Source: RGIG1902 sp034926865 (GTDB lineage: Bacteria; Bacillota; Clostridia; Oscillospirales; Butyricicoccaceae). Taken from it: DNA of 64,000 nucleotides. Positions 24,730 to 33,209 of this stretch are shown piece by piece (position 1 is the stretch's first letter; the number at the start of each line of letters is the position of its first letter). Position numbers and translations under genes: made by a program. The notes under the pieces are model-generated. The model saw only the letters and a list, made by a program, of their open reading frames with translations. It did not search any database and was not told the origin of the DNA. The DNA lies in the NCBI GenBank assembly GCA_034926865.1, contig JAYFQP010000003.1:1-64000 (forward strand), written 5' to 3'.

Positions 24730-25236
24730 CTATGACAACATATTGGTGATAAGAACTTGTTCAAAACTGTAAGTTGCTGAAAACATATCACAAACCGTCA
24801 GGAAGAAGCTTGCAAACACAATTAAAAGCAAATACGAAGCCTTGCAGTGACAGCCAGGGAAAAACGCATAGTCAAGCTGAATCATTATATTGGGGTCTCC
24901 TTCGACGTTCACAATACATAATATTCCAAATATGCCCAATAGGCATACAATCAGAGCGACGAACAGCAGACATATTTCTGCAAAATAAAAAAAACACGCC
25001 CGCTTATTACCTCGTTTATGATTAAGGATATCCGTTAACATCGGAATTACAAACATAATTACGCTGGTAAAAAAACTTGAGTTAATATTTTTAAAGTTTA
25101 CCCCCAATAACATACAAGCTAAAAAATTAATGATAACCCGTATCCAAGGCTTATTTAGCGCCGTTGGGGTGTCACGTGAACATAAATCTTTCTCTGCAAC
25201 ATGCGGTTTGTTCTTAACAGCACTATCATTCACCAA
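24730..25236 (-). CDS. small membrane protein of unknown function
   Basis: This 168-residue protein has a polar N-terminus of about 30 residues and four predicted transmembrane helices (about 33-50, 55-72, 82-108 and 133-155). It contains the short motif FPGCHCKAS between helices three and four. No family was recognised. It lies upstream of another small membrane protein gene, same strand, probably one operon. The ribosome binding site is weak (AGAAGG, 13 nt from ATG). Confidence 0.6.
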   Translation of the reverse strand: MVNDSAVKNKPHVAEKDLCSRDTPTALNKPWIRVIINFLACMLLGVNFKNINSSFFTSVIMFVIPMLTDILNHKRGNKRACFFYFAEICLLFVALIVCLLGIFGILCIVNVEGDPNIMIQLDYAFFPGCHCKASYLLLIVFASFFLTVCDMFSATYSFEQVLITNMLS

Positions 25237-25541
25237 GCTTTACCTTCTCTCATCATCTTTTTTAAGTAATTGTTACCATATTTATCCATTAAAGTCAATG
25301 TTCTTACCTATTTGAAACATAGCATTTCAATTAGCCTCAAAACATAAAAAAAGCCCTTAGAATATCAAGAACCGCCTTTTTATCATCACCGCACTTTCAT
25401 CCCTGTGTATTATCCGCGATGGACTTTGCCCGGTTATCCTTGCACCATTAATTATTTTCTTGAAACCATTGACTTGTTTTTTCTTTTTCATGCTTTGTTT
25501 AAAATCTTCATTACGGCAAAAGATACGTTTGGGGTGATATA
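25237..25541. other. intergenic stretch, nothing recognised
   Basis: AT-rich sequence between divergent genes. No credible coding frame, RNA gene or strong promoter consensus was seen. Confidence 0.4.
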
Positions 25542-25718
25542 ATGCAAGAACCTAAAAAATCCGAAAAATCAAACGATCTGCCGCCCGAGCTTCAGCAGGA
25601 AATCCTCAGCAATGGCGCGGCCATGCAGAAGTTTTATGAGATGCCAACTGAAAAACGGCAGACCGTGCTTGACGGAATAACCGAGACAAACAAAAAGCTC
25701 GATAAGCTTGACCCATGA
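25542..25718 (+). CDS. 58-residue hypothetical protein
   Basis: ATG at 25542 follows GGGGTGAT at 5-6 nt; TGA is at 25716-25718, with a strong intrinsic terminator directly after. The product is charged and helical, with LPPELQQEILSNGAAMQKFY and MPTEKRQTVLDGI. This resembles the small clostridial proteins that carry an AM-x-x-F ... Q-x-x-x-x-G pattern; the similarity is from memory and the function is unknown. The frame is short, but ribosome binding site, codon content and terminator agree. Confidence 0.7.
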   Translation: MQEPKKSEKSNDLPPELQQEILSNGAAMQKFYEMPTEKRQTVLDGITETNKKLDKLDP

Positions 25719-25724
25719 TTTTTC

Positions 25725-25747
25725 AGCGCCCTATGGGCGCTTTTTTT
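25725..25747 (+). terminator. intrinsic terminator of the 58-residue gene
   Basis: AGCGCCC (25725-25731) pairs with GGGCGCT (25735-25741) around a 3-base loop, followed by a run of seven T. Confidence 0.9.
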
Positions 25748-26110
25748 ATTGCTTTCAGTGGGTGCAAACATGTTGCTGATATTTTCATTCTCCCTTGGAA
25801 GTGCCATTTCTTTCTTCCCCTCCAACGCTCAAAACAGATTAGAGGGCTATCAAGGGTTCAAACGTTAACCACAGCGCTTAAATACTTTGAGTGCCGACCA
25901 TTGGCTGATGCCAATTGTTCCGAGTTATTCCTTTTAGTGCATTTTACCAATTATTCCAGCCGCCCGCTGTGCAGGCATACAAAAGTCACCTACTAATTAT
26001 GTTTTCAGTTGGCCAAAGTAATCTTTAGTGCTAATATTTATATATCACATAAGCAGTGCCTGCCCATTACTTATATAATCTTTGGGGTTGTACATAAAAA
26101 TGGGAGCGAT
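25748..26110. other. intergenic stretch without recognisable gene
   Basis: No coding frame here has a ribosome binding site or a recognisable product. The end of the stretch may include the lost 5' part of the XRE pseudogene that follows. Confidence 0.4.
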
Positions 26111-26129
26111 ATTTATGGACATTTATTCC

Positions 26130-26430
26130 TTGCTTTGTGCCCAGAAAAGCCACTACCTATCAATCTACTGTTGATATGGAGCTGAATCCTTGTGCGATTG
26201 CAAAGCTGAAAGCTGGCAGCACTCAAACGGAACAACTCTCCCGACAATGGCGGATTACTTTGGTGTATCAACAGACTACCTTCTTGGCAATGAAAAAGAA
26301 CAAGCATCCACATGAGCACAAAATGACCGAAGAGGATTTTAAGTTTGCTTTGTTCGGCGGCAACGGAGAAATCACCGACGAAATGTACGGCGAAGTAAAA
26401 CGCTTCGCCCAATATGTGCGGGTCCTATGC
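26130..26430 (+). pseudogene. decayed XRE-family helix-turn-helix regulator
   Basis: Pieces of one XRE regulator lie in different frames. One frame gives the start-of-domain remnant and KLKAGST. The frame two bases later gives TTLPTMADYFGVSTDYLLGN, the typical end of an XRE helix-turn-helix. Then the first frame resumes with MTEEDFKFALFGG and EITDEMYGEVKRFA, a common C-terminal tail in such proteins. At least two frameshifts are needed, and the N-terminus is degenerate. The gene is non-functional as written. Confidence 0.75.
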
Positions 26431-26521
26431 TGTCACACCTATGGTGACTTGGACACAAGGTTATATTTTTAGACTTTAACCGTCAGCAGAACGGTAAAAT
26501 AGATAGAACGGGGATAACGAA

Positions 26522-26713
26522 ATGTACGAAATGCGAAACAAATGGATTTCTTTTTTGCTGTGCCTATTTTTAGGTGCAATAGGCGCGCATAAGTTCTATG
26601 AGGGCAAGATAGGCATGGGGATTTTATATCTGTTTACTGGCGGGCTTTTTGGCATTGGCTTGCTGATTGATTTAATTGTCCTACTCCTTAAGCCAAACCC
26701 ATACTATGTATAG
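26522..26713 (+). CDS. TM2-domain membrane protein
   Basis: This 63-residue protein consists of one TM2 domain: two transmembrane helices (about 7-25 and 32-55) around the conserved GAIGAHKFYEGKIGMGILYL turn, ending in a Gly-rich LFGIGLLIDLI helix. Bacterial TM2 proteins are small membrane proteins of unknown role. The start at 26522 has GGGGATAA upstream; ATG 26531 is also possible. It follows the broken XRE gene, which may once have regulated it. Confidence 0.85.
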   Translation: MYEMRNKWISFLLCLFLGAIGAHKFYEGKIGMGILYLFTGGLFGIGLLIDLIVLLLKPNPYYV

Positions 26714-26889
26714 TATTACTTTCAAAGACAGCATAAAGCAGTTCTCACAGACTATCGCGCACAAAACAGATGTCTTCTTAAAATCTCGTGTTGCATGTGC
26801 TGCATTTTTTTTCAGCTTTACCAGAATAACATAACGATTGTTTGAATTATCAAAAGCCTCACAAACCCTATTGAATATCCGAAGGCATG

Positions 26890-26915
26890 AAAAAAGACCG
26901 CCCAAAGGCAGTCTC
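26890..26915 (-). terminator. intrinsic terminator of tRNA-Val
   Basis: On the minus strand GACTGCC pairs with GGCGGTC around a TTTG loop, followed by TTTTTT (26895-26890). Confidence 0.85.
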
Positions 26916-26920
26916 ATAAG

Positions 26921-26997
26921 TGGTGGACGATACAGGACTCGAACCTGTGACCCCCTGCACGTCAAGCAGGTGCTCTAGCCAACTGAGCTAATCGTCC
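26921..26997 (-). tRNA. tRNA-Val (anticodon GAC)
   Basis: A 77-nt cloverleaf on the minus strand. Acceptor arm GGACGAT/ATCGTCC, D-arm with AGCTCAGTTGG, anticodon stem CCTGC/GCAGG with loop TTGACGT (anticodon GAC, Val), T-arm with GGTTCGAGTCC, discriminator A and an encoded CCA end. Confidence 0.95.
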
Positions 26998-27010
26998 GGA
27001 TGCAAGAGTT

Positions 27011-27039
27011 ATTATACATAGGCATTGTGCCTTTGTCAA
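27011..27039 (-). promoter_or_regulatory. promoter of tRNA-Val
   Basis: On the minus strand TTGACA (27039-27034) and TATAAT (27016-27011), both consensus-perfect, with a 17-bp spacer. Confidence 0.9.
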
Positions 27040-27060
27040 GAAAAAACCGAGAAAATAATT

Positions 27061-27089
27061 TTGCAAATAATATACACCTATGATAAACT
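27061..27089 (+). promoter_or_regulatory. probable promoter of the DUF4438 gene
   Basis: TTGCAA (27061-27066) and TAAACT (27084-27089) with 17 bp between them. AAGGAG lies before the ATG at 27146. Confidence 0.45.
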
Positions 27090-27145
27090 GGCATTATAAA
27101 GCTCATACAAAAAAGCCCATATAGGCAGTAAAAGGAGAAGTTGTT

Positions 27146-27997
27146 ATGCTAAAAACGAATGAGAAAACGCTTCCAATCATATCCGTGCAGGGCATGGTGG
27201 TTCACCCCGGCTTCAGCAAAAAGGGCAAGATGACTGTCGATGGAGATATAATTTTTATGCCCGGCACCGGAGGAATTACATATAATGCAAAGATAGGAGA
27301 TATCTGCGTCGGCTGGACTGCAGATCACCTTGAACCAGGCGTTACAACAAGAAACCCTGTAGATGCCCACAACGACGCATATGTCTGTTATTCCTGTATC
27401 GGCAACGAAGCCAAGGTCGTAAGCGGAGATGCCAAAGGGCGGCGCGGATTTGTAACCGGAAAGCACGGGGGCTGTGAGCATCTTATCATATATTTTGACC
27501 AAGAGACCCTTGAGCTTCTTGCACAGGATGACAAGATCCTTGTAAAGGCCTGCGGGCAGGGCATGAAGCTCGAAGACCATCCGGAGATAATACTTCGTAA
27601 CATGAGCCCCGCGCTTCTTAAGAAAATGAACATCATAGAAAAAGACGGCAAGCTTCAGATAGGCGTAGCCAAAATAGTTCCAGCCTGCATTATGGGTTCA
27701 GGGCTTGGCTCCGGCAGCGCCAGCGGCGACTATGACATTACCCTTTTTGACGAGGGGATCACCAAGGAATACGGGCTTGATACACTGCGCTTTGGCGACA
27801 TAGTCTGCATAAAAGACGCGGATACACGTTACGGCAGAACATATCAGACCGGAGCCGTCACTATAGGAGTTGTTATCCACAGCGACTGTATGGCCGCAGG
27901 CCACGGCCCCGGAGTTACCACCCTGATGTCATGCAAGACAACGCTTATTGAGCCGTTTATCGACAGCCAAGCTAATCTGGCCGATCTGCTTATATAA
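27146..27997 (+). CDS. DUF4438 family protein
   Basis: This 283-residue cytosolic protein is recognised as DUF4438 by its layout and conserved segments: an N-terminal VQGMVVHPGF, a central SCIGNEAKVVSGDAKG, then TGKHGGCEH and a C-terminal GAVTIGVVIHSDC with AGHGPGVTTLM. Members occur mainly in anaerobic Firmicutes and Thermotogae and lack an assigned function. The conserved His, Cys and Asp residues suggest a metal site or hydrolytic activity, but that is conjecture. AAGGAG precedes the ATG. It is monocistronic, with the Mn riboswitch-controlled ATPase gene next. Confidence 0.85.
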   Translation: MLKTNEKTLPIISVQGMVVHPGFSKKGKMTVDGDIIFMPGTGGITYNAKIGDICVGWTADHLEPGVTTRNPVDAHNDAYVCYSCIGNEAKVVSGDAKGRRGFVTGKHGGCEHLIIYFDQETLELLAQDDKILVKACGQGMKLEDHPEIILRNMSPALLKKMNIIEKDGKLQIGVAKIVPACIMGSGLGSGSASGDYDITLFDEGITKEYGLDTLRFGDIVCIKDADTRYGRTYQTGAVTIGVVIHSDCMAAGHGPGVTTLMSCKTTLIEPFIDSQANLADLLI

Positions 27998-28022
27998 TAG
28001 TCACGCTGACGATTCTTTGGTA

Positions 28023-28051
28023 TTGACATCCAAATCAGCATATGCTATTAT
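28023..28051 (+). promoter_or_regulatory. promoter of the riboswitch-ATPase transcript
   Basis: TTGACA (28023-28028) and TATTAT (28046-28051) with a 17-bp spacer. The transcript would start near 28058, about 100 nt before the riboswitch. Confidence 0.7.
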
Positions 28052-28157
28052 GTTTTTGTTAAGCAACACTATGTTGCTTTGTTTTATACTAAAACTAATC
28101 GCTATGCCTCTTGCACATCAGCTTTCGGCATACAAGATTCTTCAAACAGAATATATT

Positions 28158-28254
28158 TTCCGTGGGGGAGTAGTTGGCACGCTTATGCGTGTTTCAAGTC
28201 AACATCATGGCCGTTTTTGCGGCTTGGCTTGGATGAAATAACCAGACTCACGTA
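28158..28254 (+). ncRNA. yybP-ykoY family (Mn2+) riboswitch aptamer
   Basis: The conserved GGGGAGTAG (within 28164-28173) and the 3' AGAC (28244-28247) of this class are both present. So are an internal GTCAACAT segment and a hairpin GCCGTTTTTGCGGC. P1 forms from CGTGGG (28161-28166) and CTCACG (28247-28252). The same CTCACG is part of the 5' arm of the downstream terminator, so ligand binding stabilises P1 and prevents termination. This gives an ON switch, as for Lactococcus lactis yoaB. Mn2+ as ligand is established for the class. Confidence 0.85.
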
Positions 28255-28284
28255 TGATTTTAAAATCATACGTGAGTCTTTTTT
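28244..28284 (+). terminator. riboswitch expression-platform terminator
   Basis: An 18-bp perfect inverted repeat, arms 28244-28261 and 28262-28279, is followed by T at 28279-28284. The 5' arm overlaps the riboswitch P1. Confidence 0.9.
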
Positions 28285-28339
28285 ATTGGCTTATAATTTG
28301 CAAATAATATATTATGATTATCATTACAGGAGGAAAAAC

Positions 28340-30970
28340 ATGAAAAGTTACAGCCATACCTTTGAAGAAGTAGCGCTTTCATTAGGCTCTTCAGACAGGG
28401 GTCTGTCGGAGGATGACGTAGAACATCGAAGATTGGAGCATGGCAGAAACTTGCTTCACAAACCGCCAAAGCCCCCGCTTATCAAGCGCTTTCTTTCACA
28501 GCTCGCAGACCCGATGACCCTTATACTCATTGTCGCAGCGGTAATTTCTCTTGTTACGGCTATATATTCCGGAGAAGGCTTTGCGGATGTCATAATCATC
28601 ATGGCTGTTGTAATTGTAAACGCTTGTCTCGGAGTATATCAGGAAAGCAAAGCCGAGAAAGCTATCGAAGCCCTACAGGCCATGTCGGCGGCTACATGCA
28701 GAACCGTGCGCGACGGAAAGACTCAGATTATCCGAAGCGAAGATCTTGTTCCCGGAGACATCATCCTTCTCGAAGCAGGTGACGCTGTCCCTGCGGACGG
28801 CAGGCTTTTTGAAAGCTTTAGCTTAAAAATTGAAGAAGCCGCTCTTACTGGAGAAAGCGTTCCGGTATCAAAAATAACCGACGCTCTGGGACTGGATGGC
28901 GAAGTAGCCCTTGGTGACCGTAAGAATATGGTATACATGGGAAGCGCAGTCGCCTATGGCCGCGGAGCCGCTATAGTAACCGAAACCGGCATGAAAACGG
29001 AGATGGGCAAGATCGCCGATGCTCTGGCAAAAGCCAAAGAAGGTCAAACACCTCTGCAAATCAAGCTCTCACACCTCAGCCGTATTCTCAGCTACCTTGT
29101 TATCAGCATATGCGCGTTTATATTCGCTTTTTCTCTTATAAGAAACGGACAGTTTTCAGGAGAAGTTATCCTTGATACTTTCATGGTTGCAGTATCGCTT
29201 GCTGTTGCCGCCATACCTGAAGGACTTGCCACAGTTGTAACAATAGTCCTTTCCATCGGCGTAACCAATATGTCCAAGCGCAATGCCATAATACGCAAGC
29301 TGACAGCTGTTGAAACTTTAGGCTGTACACAGATCATATGCAGTGACAAAACAGGCACCTTGACCCAAAACAAGATGACTGTCGTAGACGAATATACAAA
29401 TAATCGAAAGCTTCTTGCCACAGCCATGGCTCTTTGCAGTGATGCCAAACTCGAGCCGGATCACATAGGCACCATAGGCGAGCCCACAGAGTGTGCCCTT
29501 GTCAGATACTCCGCATCGCTTAATCTATATAAGCCTGAGCTTGAAAAAGAAGCTCCAAGAAAGGGTGAGGCTCCCTTTGACAGCGGGCGCAAAATGATGA
29601 GCACAATCCATCTTAAGGAAGACACATATATACAATATACAAAAGGCGCCCCTGACGAGGTTCTTCTCAGATGCACAAAATATCTTGACGACAACGGCAA
29701 CTCCATTGCGCTTACAAATGAGGTCAAAGCAGAAATACTCGATGCCAACAAAGAAATGGCGTCAAAGGCGCTGCGCGTGCTTGCGGCCGCATTCAAAGAA
29801 CTCCCCTCAATTCCCCAAAGCCTTGAGCCCGAAGCTCTCGAACAGGATCTAACCTTTATAGGCCTTTGCGGAATGATAGACCCCGTTCGCCCCGAGGTAA
29901 AAGACGCTATTGCACTCTGCCGCACCTCCGGCATACGGCCTGTGATGATAACCGGAGACCACAAGGATACCGCAGCGGCCATCGCAAAGGAACTCGGCAT
30001 GATAACCTCAGACGATCAAGCCATCACAGGGCTTGAGCTTTCAGCCCTTGATGATGAGAGCTTTTCAAAACGCATTGAGGACATAAGCGTATATGCCAGA
30101 GTTCAGCCCGAGCACAAGGTACGGATAGTTAACGCATGGCAGGAAAAAGGCTATATCACAGCTATGACAGGCGACGGCGTAAACGATGCCCCCAGTATCA
30201 AAACAGCCGATATAGGAGTTGGTATGGGCATAACAGGAACTGACGTAACAAAGAATGTCGCAGACATGGTCTTAGCCGATGATAACTTTGCCACAATCGT
30301 TTCTGCTGTTGAAGAAGGCAGAAGAATATACGACAATATCCGTAAGTCTGTCCAGTTCCTCCTCAGCTCCAACCTCAGCGAGGTTCTCAGCATATTCTTT
30401 GCAACTCTGCTGGGGTTTACTATTCTAAAGCCTGTACATCTTCTTTGGATCAATCTTATAACTGACTGTTTCCCTGCCATGGCTCTTGGAGTGGAAATCG
30501 CCGAGCCCGGCATTATGAACCGAAAGCCCAGGCCTGCCAAAGAAAACCTGTTTGCAGATAAGCTTGGCCTTGATATATTTATTCAAGGTTTCTTGATAAC
30601 ACTGCTGACACTTGCAGCTTACTTTATAGGCCACTATATGGAAGCCGCAGTATGGGAAATAGCCAACAGCCCAGACGGCATGACAATGGCCTTTCTTACA
30701 TTGAGCATGACAGAGATCTGCCACAGCTTCAACATGCGCAGCCAAAACGGAAGTGTCTTTTCTCTGCCCTCGCAAAACCACTTCCTCTGGTGGTCCGCCC
30801 TCACAAGCCTTGCCCTGACATCTGCCGTTATCTATATCCCCTTCCTCTCAAACGCTTTTGGCTTTCAGCCTATCAGCATTAGGGAATACCTCACGGCGCT
30901 GATCCTTGCCTTCAGTATAATCCCTCTTGTAGAGCTTCAGAAACTTATTAAGAGAAAAAGCAGCAAATAA
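28340..30970 (+). CDS. P-type cation ATPase (PMR1/PacL type), probable Mn2+ exporter
   Basis: This 876-residue P2A-type ATPase has an N-terminal cation-ATPase domain, an actuator TGES loop (170-173), PEGL in helix 4 (293-296), the phosphorylation motif CSDKTGT with Asp336, hinge motif TGDGVNDAPS, and about ten membrane helices. Family members pump Ca2+ and/or Mn2+ out of the cytosol. The Mn2+-type riboswitch upstream argues for Mn2+ detoxification here. The start at 28340 is set by AGGAGG; in-frame sequence upstream of it is riboswitch, not coding. It is monocistronic, ended by the hairpin at 30990-31028. Confidence 0.93.
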   Translation: MKSYSHTFEEVALSLGSSDRGLSEDDVEHRRLEHGRNLLHKPPKPPLIKRFLSQLADPMTLILIVAAVISLVTAIYSGEGFADVIIIMAVVIVNACLGVYQESKAEKAIEALQAMSAATCRTVRDGKTQIIRSEDLVPGDIILLEAGDAVPADGRLFESFSLKIEEAALTGESVPVSKITDALGLDGEVALGDRKNMVYMGSAVAYGRGAAIVTETGMKTEMGKIADALAKAKEGQTPLQIKLSHLSRILSYLVISICAFIFAFSLIRNGQFSGEVILDTFMVAVSLAVAAIPEGLATVVTIVLSIGVTNMSKRNAIIRKLTAVETLGCTQIICSDKTGTLTQNKMTVVDEYTNNRKLLATAMALCSDAKLEPDHIGTIGEPTECALVRYSASLNLYKPELEKEAPRKGEAPFDSGRKMMSTIHLKEDTYIQYTKGAPDEVLLRCTKYLDDNGNSIALTNEVKAEILDANKEMASKALRVLAAAFKELPSIPQSLEPEALEQDLTFIGLCGMIDPVRPEVKDAIALCRTSGIRPVMITGDHKDTAAAIAKELGMITSDDQAITGLELSALDDESFSKRIEDISVYARVQPEHKVRIVNAWQEKGYITAMTGDGVNDAPSIKTADIGVGMGITGTDVTKNVADMVLADDNFATIVSAVEEGRRIYDNIRKSVQFLLSSNLSEVLSIFFATLLGFTILKPVHLLWINLITDCFPAMALGVEIAEPGIMNRKPRPAKENLFADKLGLDIFIQGFLITLLTLAAYFIGHYMEAAVWEIANSPDGMTMAFLTLSMTEICHSFNMRSQNGSVFSLPSQNHFLWWSALTSLALTSAVIYIPFLSNAFGFQPISIREYLTALILAFSIIPLVELQKLIKRKSSK

Positions 30971-30989
30971 TATTTGCCCGCCATAGACA

Positions 30990-31028
30990 AAAGCAAGGCT
31001 CGCAGTCTTAGCCTGCGAGCCTTGCTTT
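30990..31028. terminator. bidirectional terminator between convergent genes
   Basis: AAAGCAAGGCTCGCAG (30990-31005) pairs perfectly with CTGCGAGCCTTGCTTT (31013-31028). Confidence 0.85.
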
Positions 31029-31046
31029 GTCCGGAAAAACCTACCA

Positions 31047-31598
31047 TTATTTAAATATTTCATTATACAGCTGTACAAGCTCGTCATACATTTCATAATC
31101 TTTTATCGGTTCAAGGACATTTATAATCTCTCTGTAATACCAGCTCTGTAAATCCCTGCCCCTTTTAAAGCGCTGCCAGACCTCTTCTCCGCTCTTTTCT
31201 TCCTCGAGCCTGAGACTTCTTAGGTTTGAGAGCTTATCGGCACAGGTCAGGAGCATTTCATCGTAATCAGCGCTGGCCCTTAAATAATCGATGGTATGCT
31301 GCTTACGCTGTTCCCATGTCTTTCTTTTATCCTCGCTGGCCGAAAGCACAAGCCCAAGCACCTTAAGCCCAAAGAACTGTGATATCTCATTAGTGGTAGT
31401 CTCGGTGTCCTCAATAGTATCGTGAAGAAGCCCTGCAATGACGACATCTTCGCTGCATCCGGCTGATATCAATATCTGCCCTGTTTCAAAAGGATGGATT
31501 ATATACGGTACATCGGTGCCTTTTCTGTTTTGGCCCTGATGTGCTTTTGCGGCAAATACGATCGCCCGATGAAGCCTGAGTTTATCATAATTCGGCAT
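31047..31598 (-). CDS. HD-domain phosphohydrolase (SpoT/MESH1-like)
   Basis: This 183-residue cytosolic protein has an HD domain close to the hydrolase half of Rel/SpoT: RAIVFAAKAHQGQ...RKGTDVPYIIHP, then GLLHDTIEDT with the HD pair and ED, and LLTCADKLSNLRS. Small proteins of this kind can hydrolyse (p)ppGpp or related 3'-phosphorylated nucleotides; no synthetase domain is present. The start at 31598 has GGGGAAAAC upstream. It is alone on its strand and converges with the P-type ATPase gene. Confidence 0.85.
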   Translation of the reverse strand: MPNYDKLRLHRAIVFAAKAHQGQNRKGTDVPYIIHPFETGQILISAGCSEDVVIAGLLHDTIEDTETTTNEISQFFGLKVLGLVLSASEDKRKTWEQRKQHTIDYLRASADYDEMLLTCADKLSNLRSLRLEEEKSGEEVWQRFKRGRDLQSWYYREIINVLEPIKDYEMYDELVQLYNEIFK

Positions 31599-31774
31599 GC
31601 TGTTTTCCCCGCTTTGAATTTTCTGATTTATCATCTATGATAATATATGCCGCTTCAGTGTGCAAGCATTTTTAATAAAAGATGATAAAAAATGACTTTT
31701 TAAAAAGAAAAATGCGTCAATACCCCATACATTGATTATTAACCAAGGATTACCTCTTTTAAGCATCTTGCAAA

Positions 31775-31808
31775 ATAAAAATATGCAGACTTATTAAAGC
31801 CTGCATAT
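31775..31808 (-). terminator. terminator of the DUF308 gene
   Basis: ATATGCAG (31781-31788) pairs with CTGCATAT (31801-31808). On the minus strand a T-rich tail (TTTTTATTTT) follows. Confidence 0.7.
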
Positions 31809-31850
31809 TATTCTTAACCCCTCAGTTTTCAGCAACGCTTTATCTGAAAA

Positions 31851-32399
31851 TTATAAATCGCTTCCTCCGGATGCTCTGACCGTATAAATTGCCACGCATA
31901 GATTCTGTATGCCGTCAACTATGAGTGTTACGCCCATTAAAATCATGAGCGCCTCAGCTCCTTCAAAAGGATTTGTTACAAGAAACAGCCCGCTTATGCC
32001 TGTCAACACGCCGAGTAAAAAAATAGTTCTCCAACGCTCTATACCGAAACGCTTTGCATCAAAAGACATCTGAAGCCTGAAAGCCCCGTCAATTACTGCA
32101 AATACGCCGATTATAACAGGAACCGAAGATACTACATTTGCCGGATGAAGCATTATTATGCTTCCCGCGGAGATCAAAAAAATTCCCATGGCAAGGTCAA
32201 ACTGAAAGGCAAGTCGGTACATATCCTTTGAAAAATATCCCATCAGCTTTGTGATTCCCAACGCAATCAGCAAAGCGCCGATTATATAGCACAGGGTGAT
32301 CGCAGATATTGTTGGAAATACTGCTATCAAAGCTCCAAGAAGGATCATGACTATCGATACGGCTATATATCCCCGTTTTGCCTTTTTGATAAGCTCCAT
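31851..32399 (-). CDS. DUF308/HdeD-family membrane protein
   Basis: This 182-residue protein has six predicted membrane helices in three pairs, the layout of the HdeD/DUF308 family, with LLGALIAVFPTISAITLCYIIG near the start and repeated G-rich helix pairs. HdeD of E. coli contributes to acid resistance; the molecular role is unknown. The start at 32399 leaves the correct distance to GGGGGG; ATG 32405 is too close. It lies directly downstream of a TetR gene on the same strand, which may regulate it. Confidence 0.88.
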   Translation of the reverse strand: MELIKKAKRGYIAVSIVMILLGALIAVFPTISAITLCYIIGALLIALGITKLMGYFSKDMYRLAFQFDLAMGIFLISAGSIIMLHPANVVSSVPVIIGVFAVIDGAFRLQMSFDAKRFGIERWRTIFLLGVLTGISGLFLVTNPFEGAEALMILMGVTLIVDGIQNLCVAIYTVRASGGSDL

Positions 32400-32502
32400 A
32401 TTCATTTCCCCCCTTAATAATTTTTGCCGAATAATCTATAAAAGCTTTCACTACTCCGGCAATAATTAAATTATAACGGTATGGCTTGGTATTTACATGG
32501 TC

Positions 32503-32545
32503 AAAAAAAGACCTGTGTGCATTTTTTGCGCATAGGTCTTTTTTT
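32503..32545 (-). terminator. terminator of the TetR gene
   Basis: AAAAAAAGACCTGTGTGC (32503-32520) pairs with GCGCATAGGTCTTTTTTT (32528-32545) with a few mismatches. It is symmetric, but only the minus-strand gene ends here. Confidence 0.8.
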
Positions 32546-32554
32546 GACTGATTT

Positions 32555-33154
32555 TCAGTCATCAGAAGTGACGTGACTGACACTATTCCCTATCTGAGAT
32601 TCTTTCTCCGCTCTTGCGAGTATATTTCTTATATTGCCGTCAAGAAGTCTGCCCATACGCCTTATAATATACTCCGGCTCATCCTTCATGCCCCTTTGCA
32701 GCCACTCAAGAAACAGGCCTACGATCGCATGTTTATAGAAAACCGACACAAGCCTTATATCCTCATCGGAAACATTAAGTCCCTCAGCTTCGCTTTTAAC
32801 TATACCCTCCATAAGGTCTTCTGATACCTTGTAAAGATACCGCTCGAGATGCTGGCGGTTAATAGAGTTATACACATGGAAAATGGCGCTTTTGTTTCTC
32901 ATGGCAAAGCCTGCAGATTTAATAAAACCCTCCTGCCAGGAGTCATGTACATACCCCGAGCCAATCACATCATTAGCCTCAGACTCAAAAATATCATCAA
33001 GCAAGGCAAAAATATCCTGATAATAATAATAAAAAGTATTTCTGTTTATCCCGCAGTCCTCCACCACATCTTTTATGGTGATCTTGTCAAATGGCCTCTC
33101 GTTAAGCAGCTTGACAAATGATTCCTTAATTGCCTTTTTCGTAAACTGTGACAT
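32555..33154 (-). CDS. TetR/AcrR-family transcriptional regulator
   Basis: This 199-residue regulator has an N-terminal helix-turn-helix (about 5-50), TIKDVVEDCGINRNTFYYYYQDI, the tetR signature with the FYYYY recognition helix. The C-terminal domain (55-185) is helical and ligand-binding; the type with LLDDIF and a C-terminal LEWLQRGM segment is common in clostridial regulators of the DhaS kind. GGGGGG precedes the ATG. The neighbour downstream is the DUF308 membrane protein, the likely target; the effector is unknown. Confidence 0.9.
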   Translation of the reverse strand: MSQFTKKAIKESFVKLLNERPFDKITIKDVVEDCGINRNTFYYYYQDIFALLDDIFESEANDVIGSGYVHDSWQEGFIKSAGFAMRNKSAIFHVYNSINRQHLERYLYKVSEDLMEGIVKSEAEGLNVSDEDIRLVSVFYKHAIVGLFLEWLQRGMKDEPEYIIRRMGRLLDGNIRNILARAEKESQIGNSVSHVTSDD

Positions 33155-33209
33155 ATCCTAACCCCCCTTGCCGCGCAGCATTTTTATTTGCCTTAATATC
33201 AGTGACTTT

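Noticed and set aside
28079..28339. An 87-residue N-terminal extension of the P-type ATPase
   Set aside because: The in-frame sequence is the riboswitch and its terminator. AGGAGG and the family N-terminus place the start at 28340.
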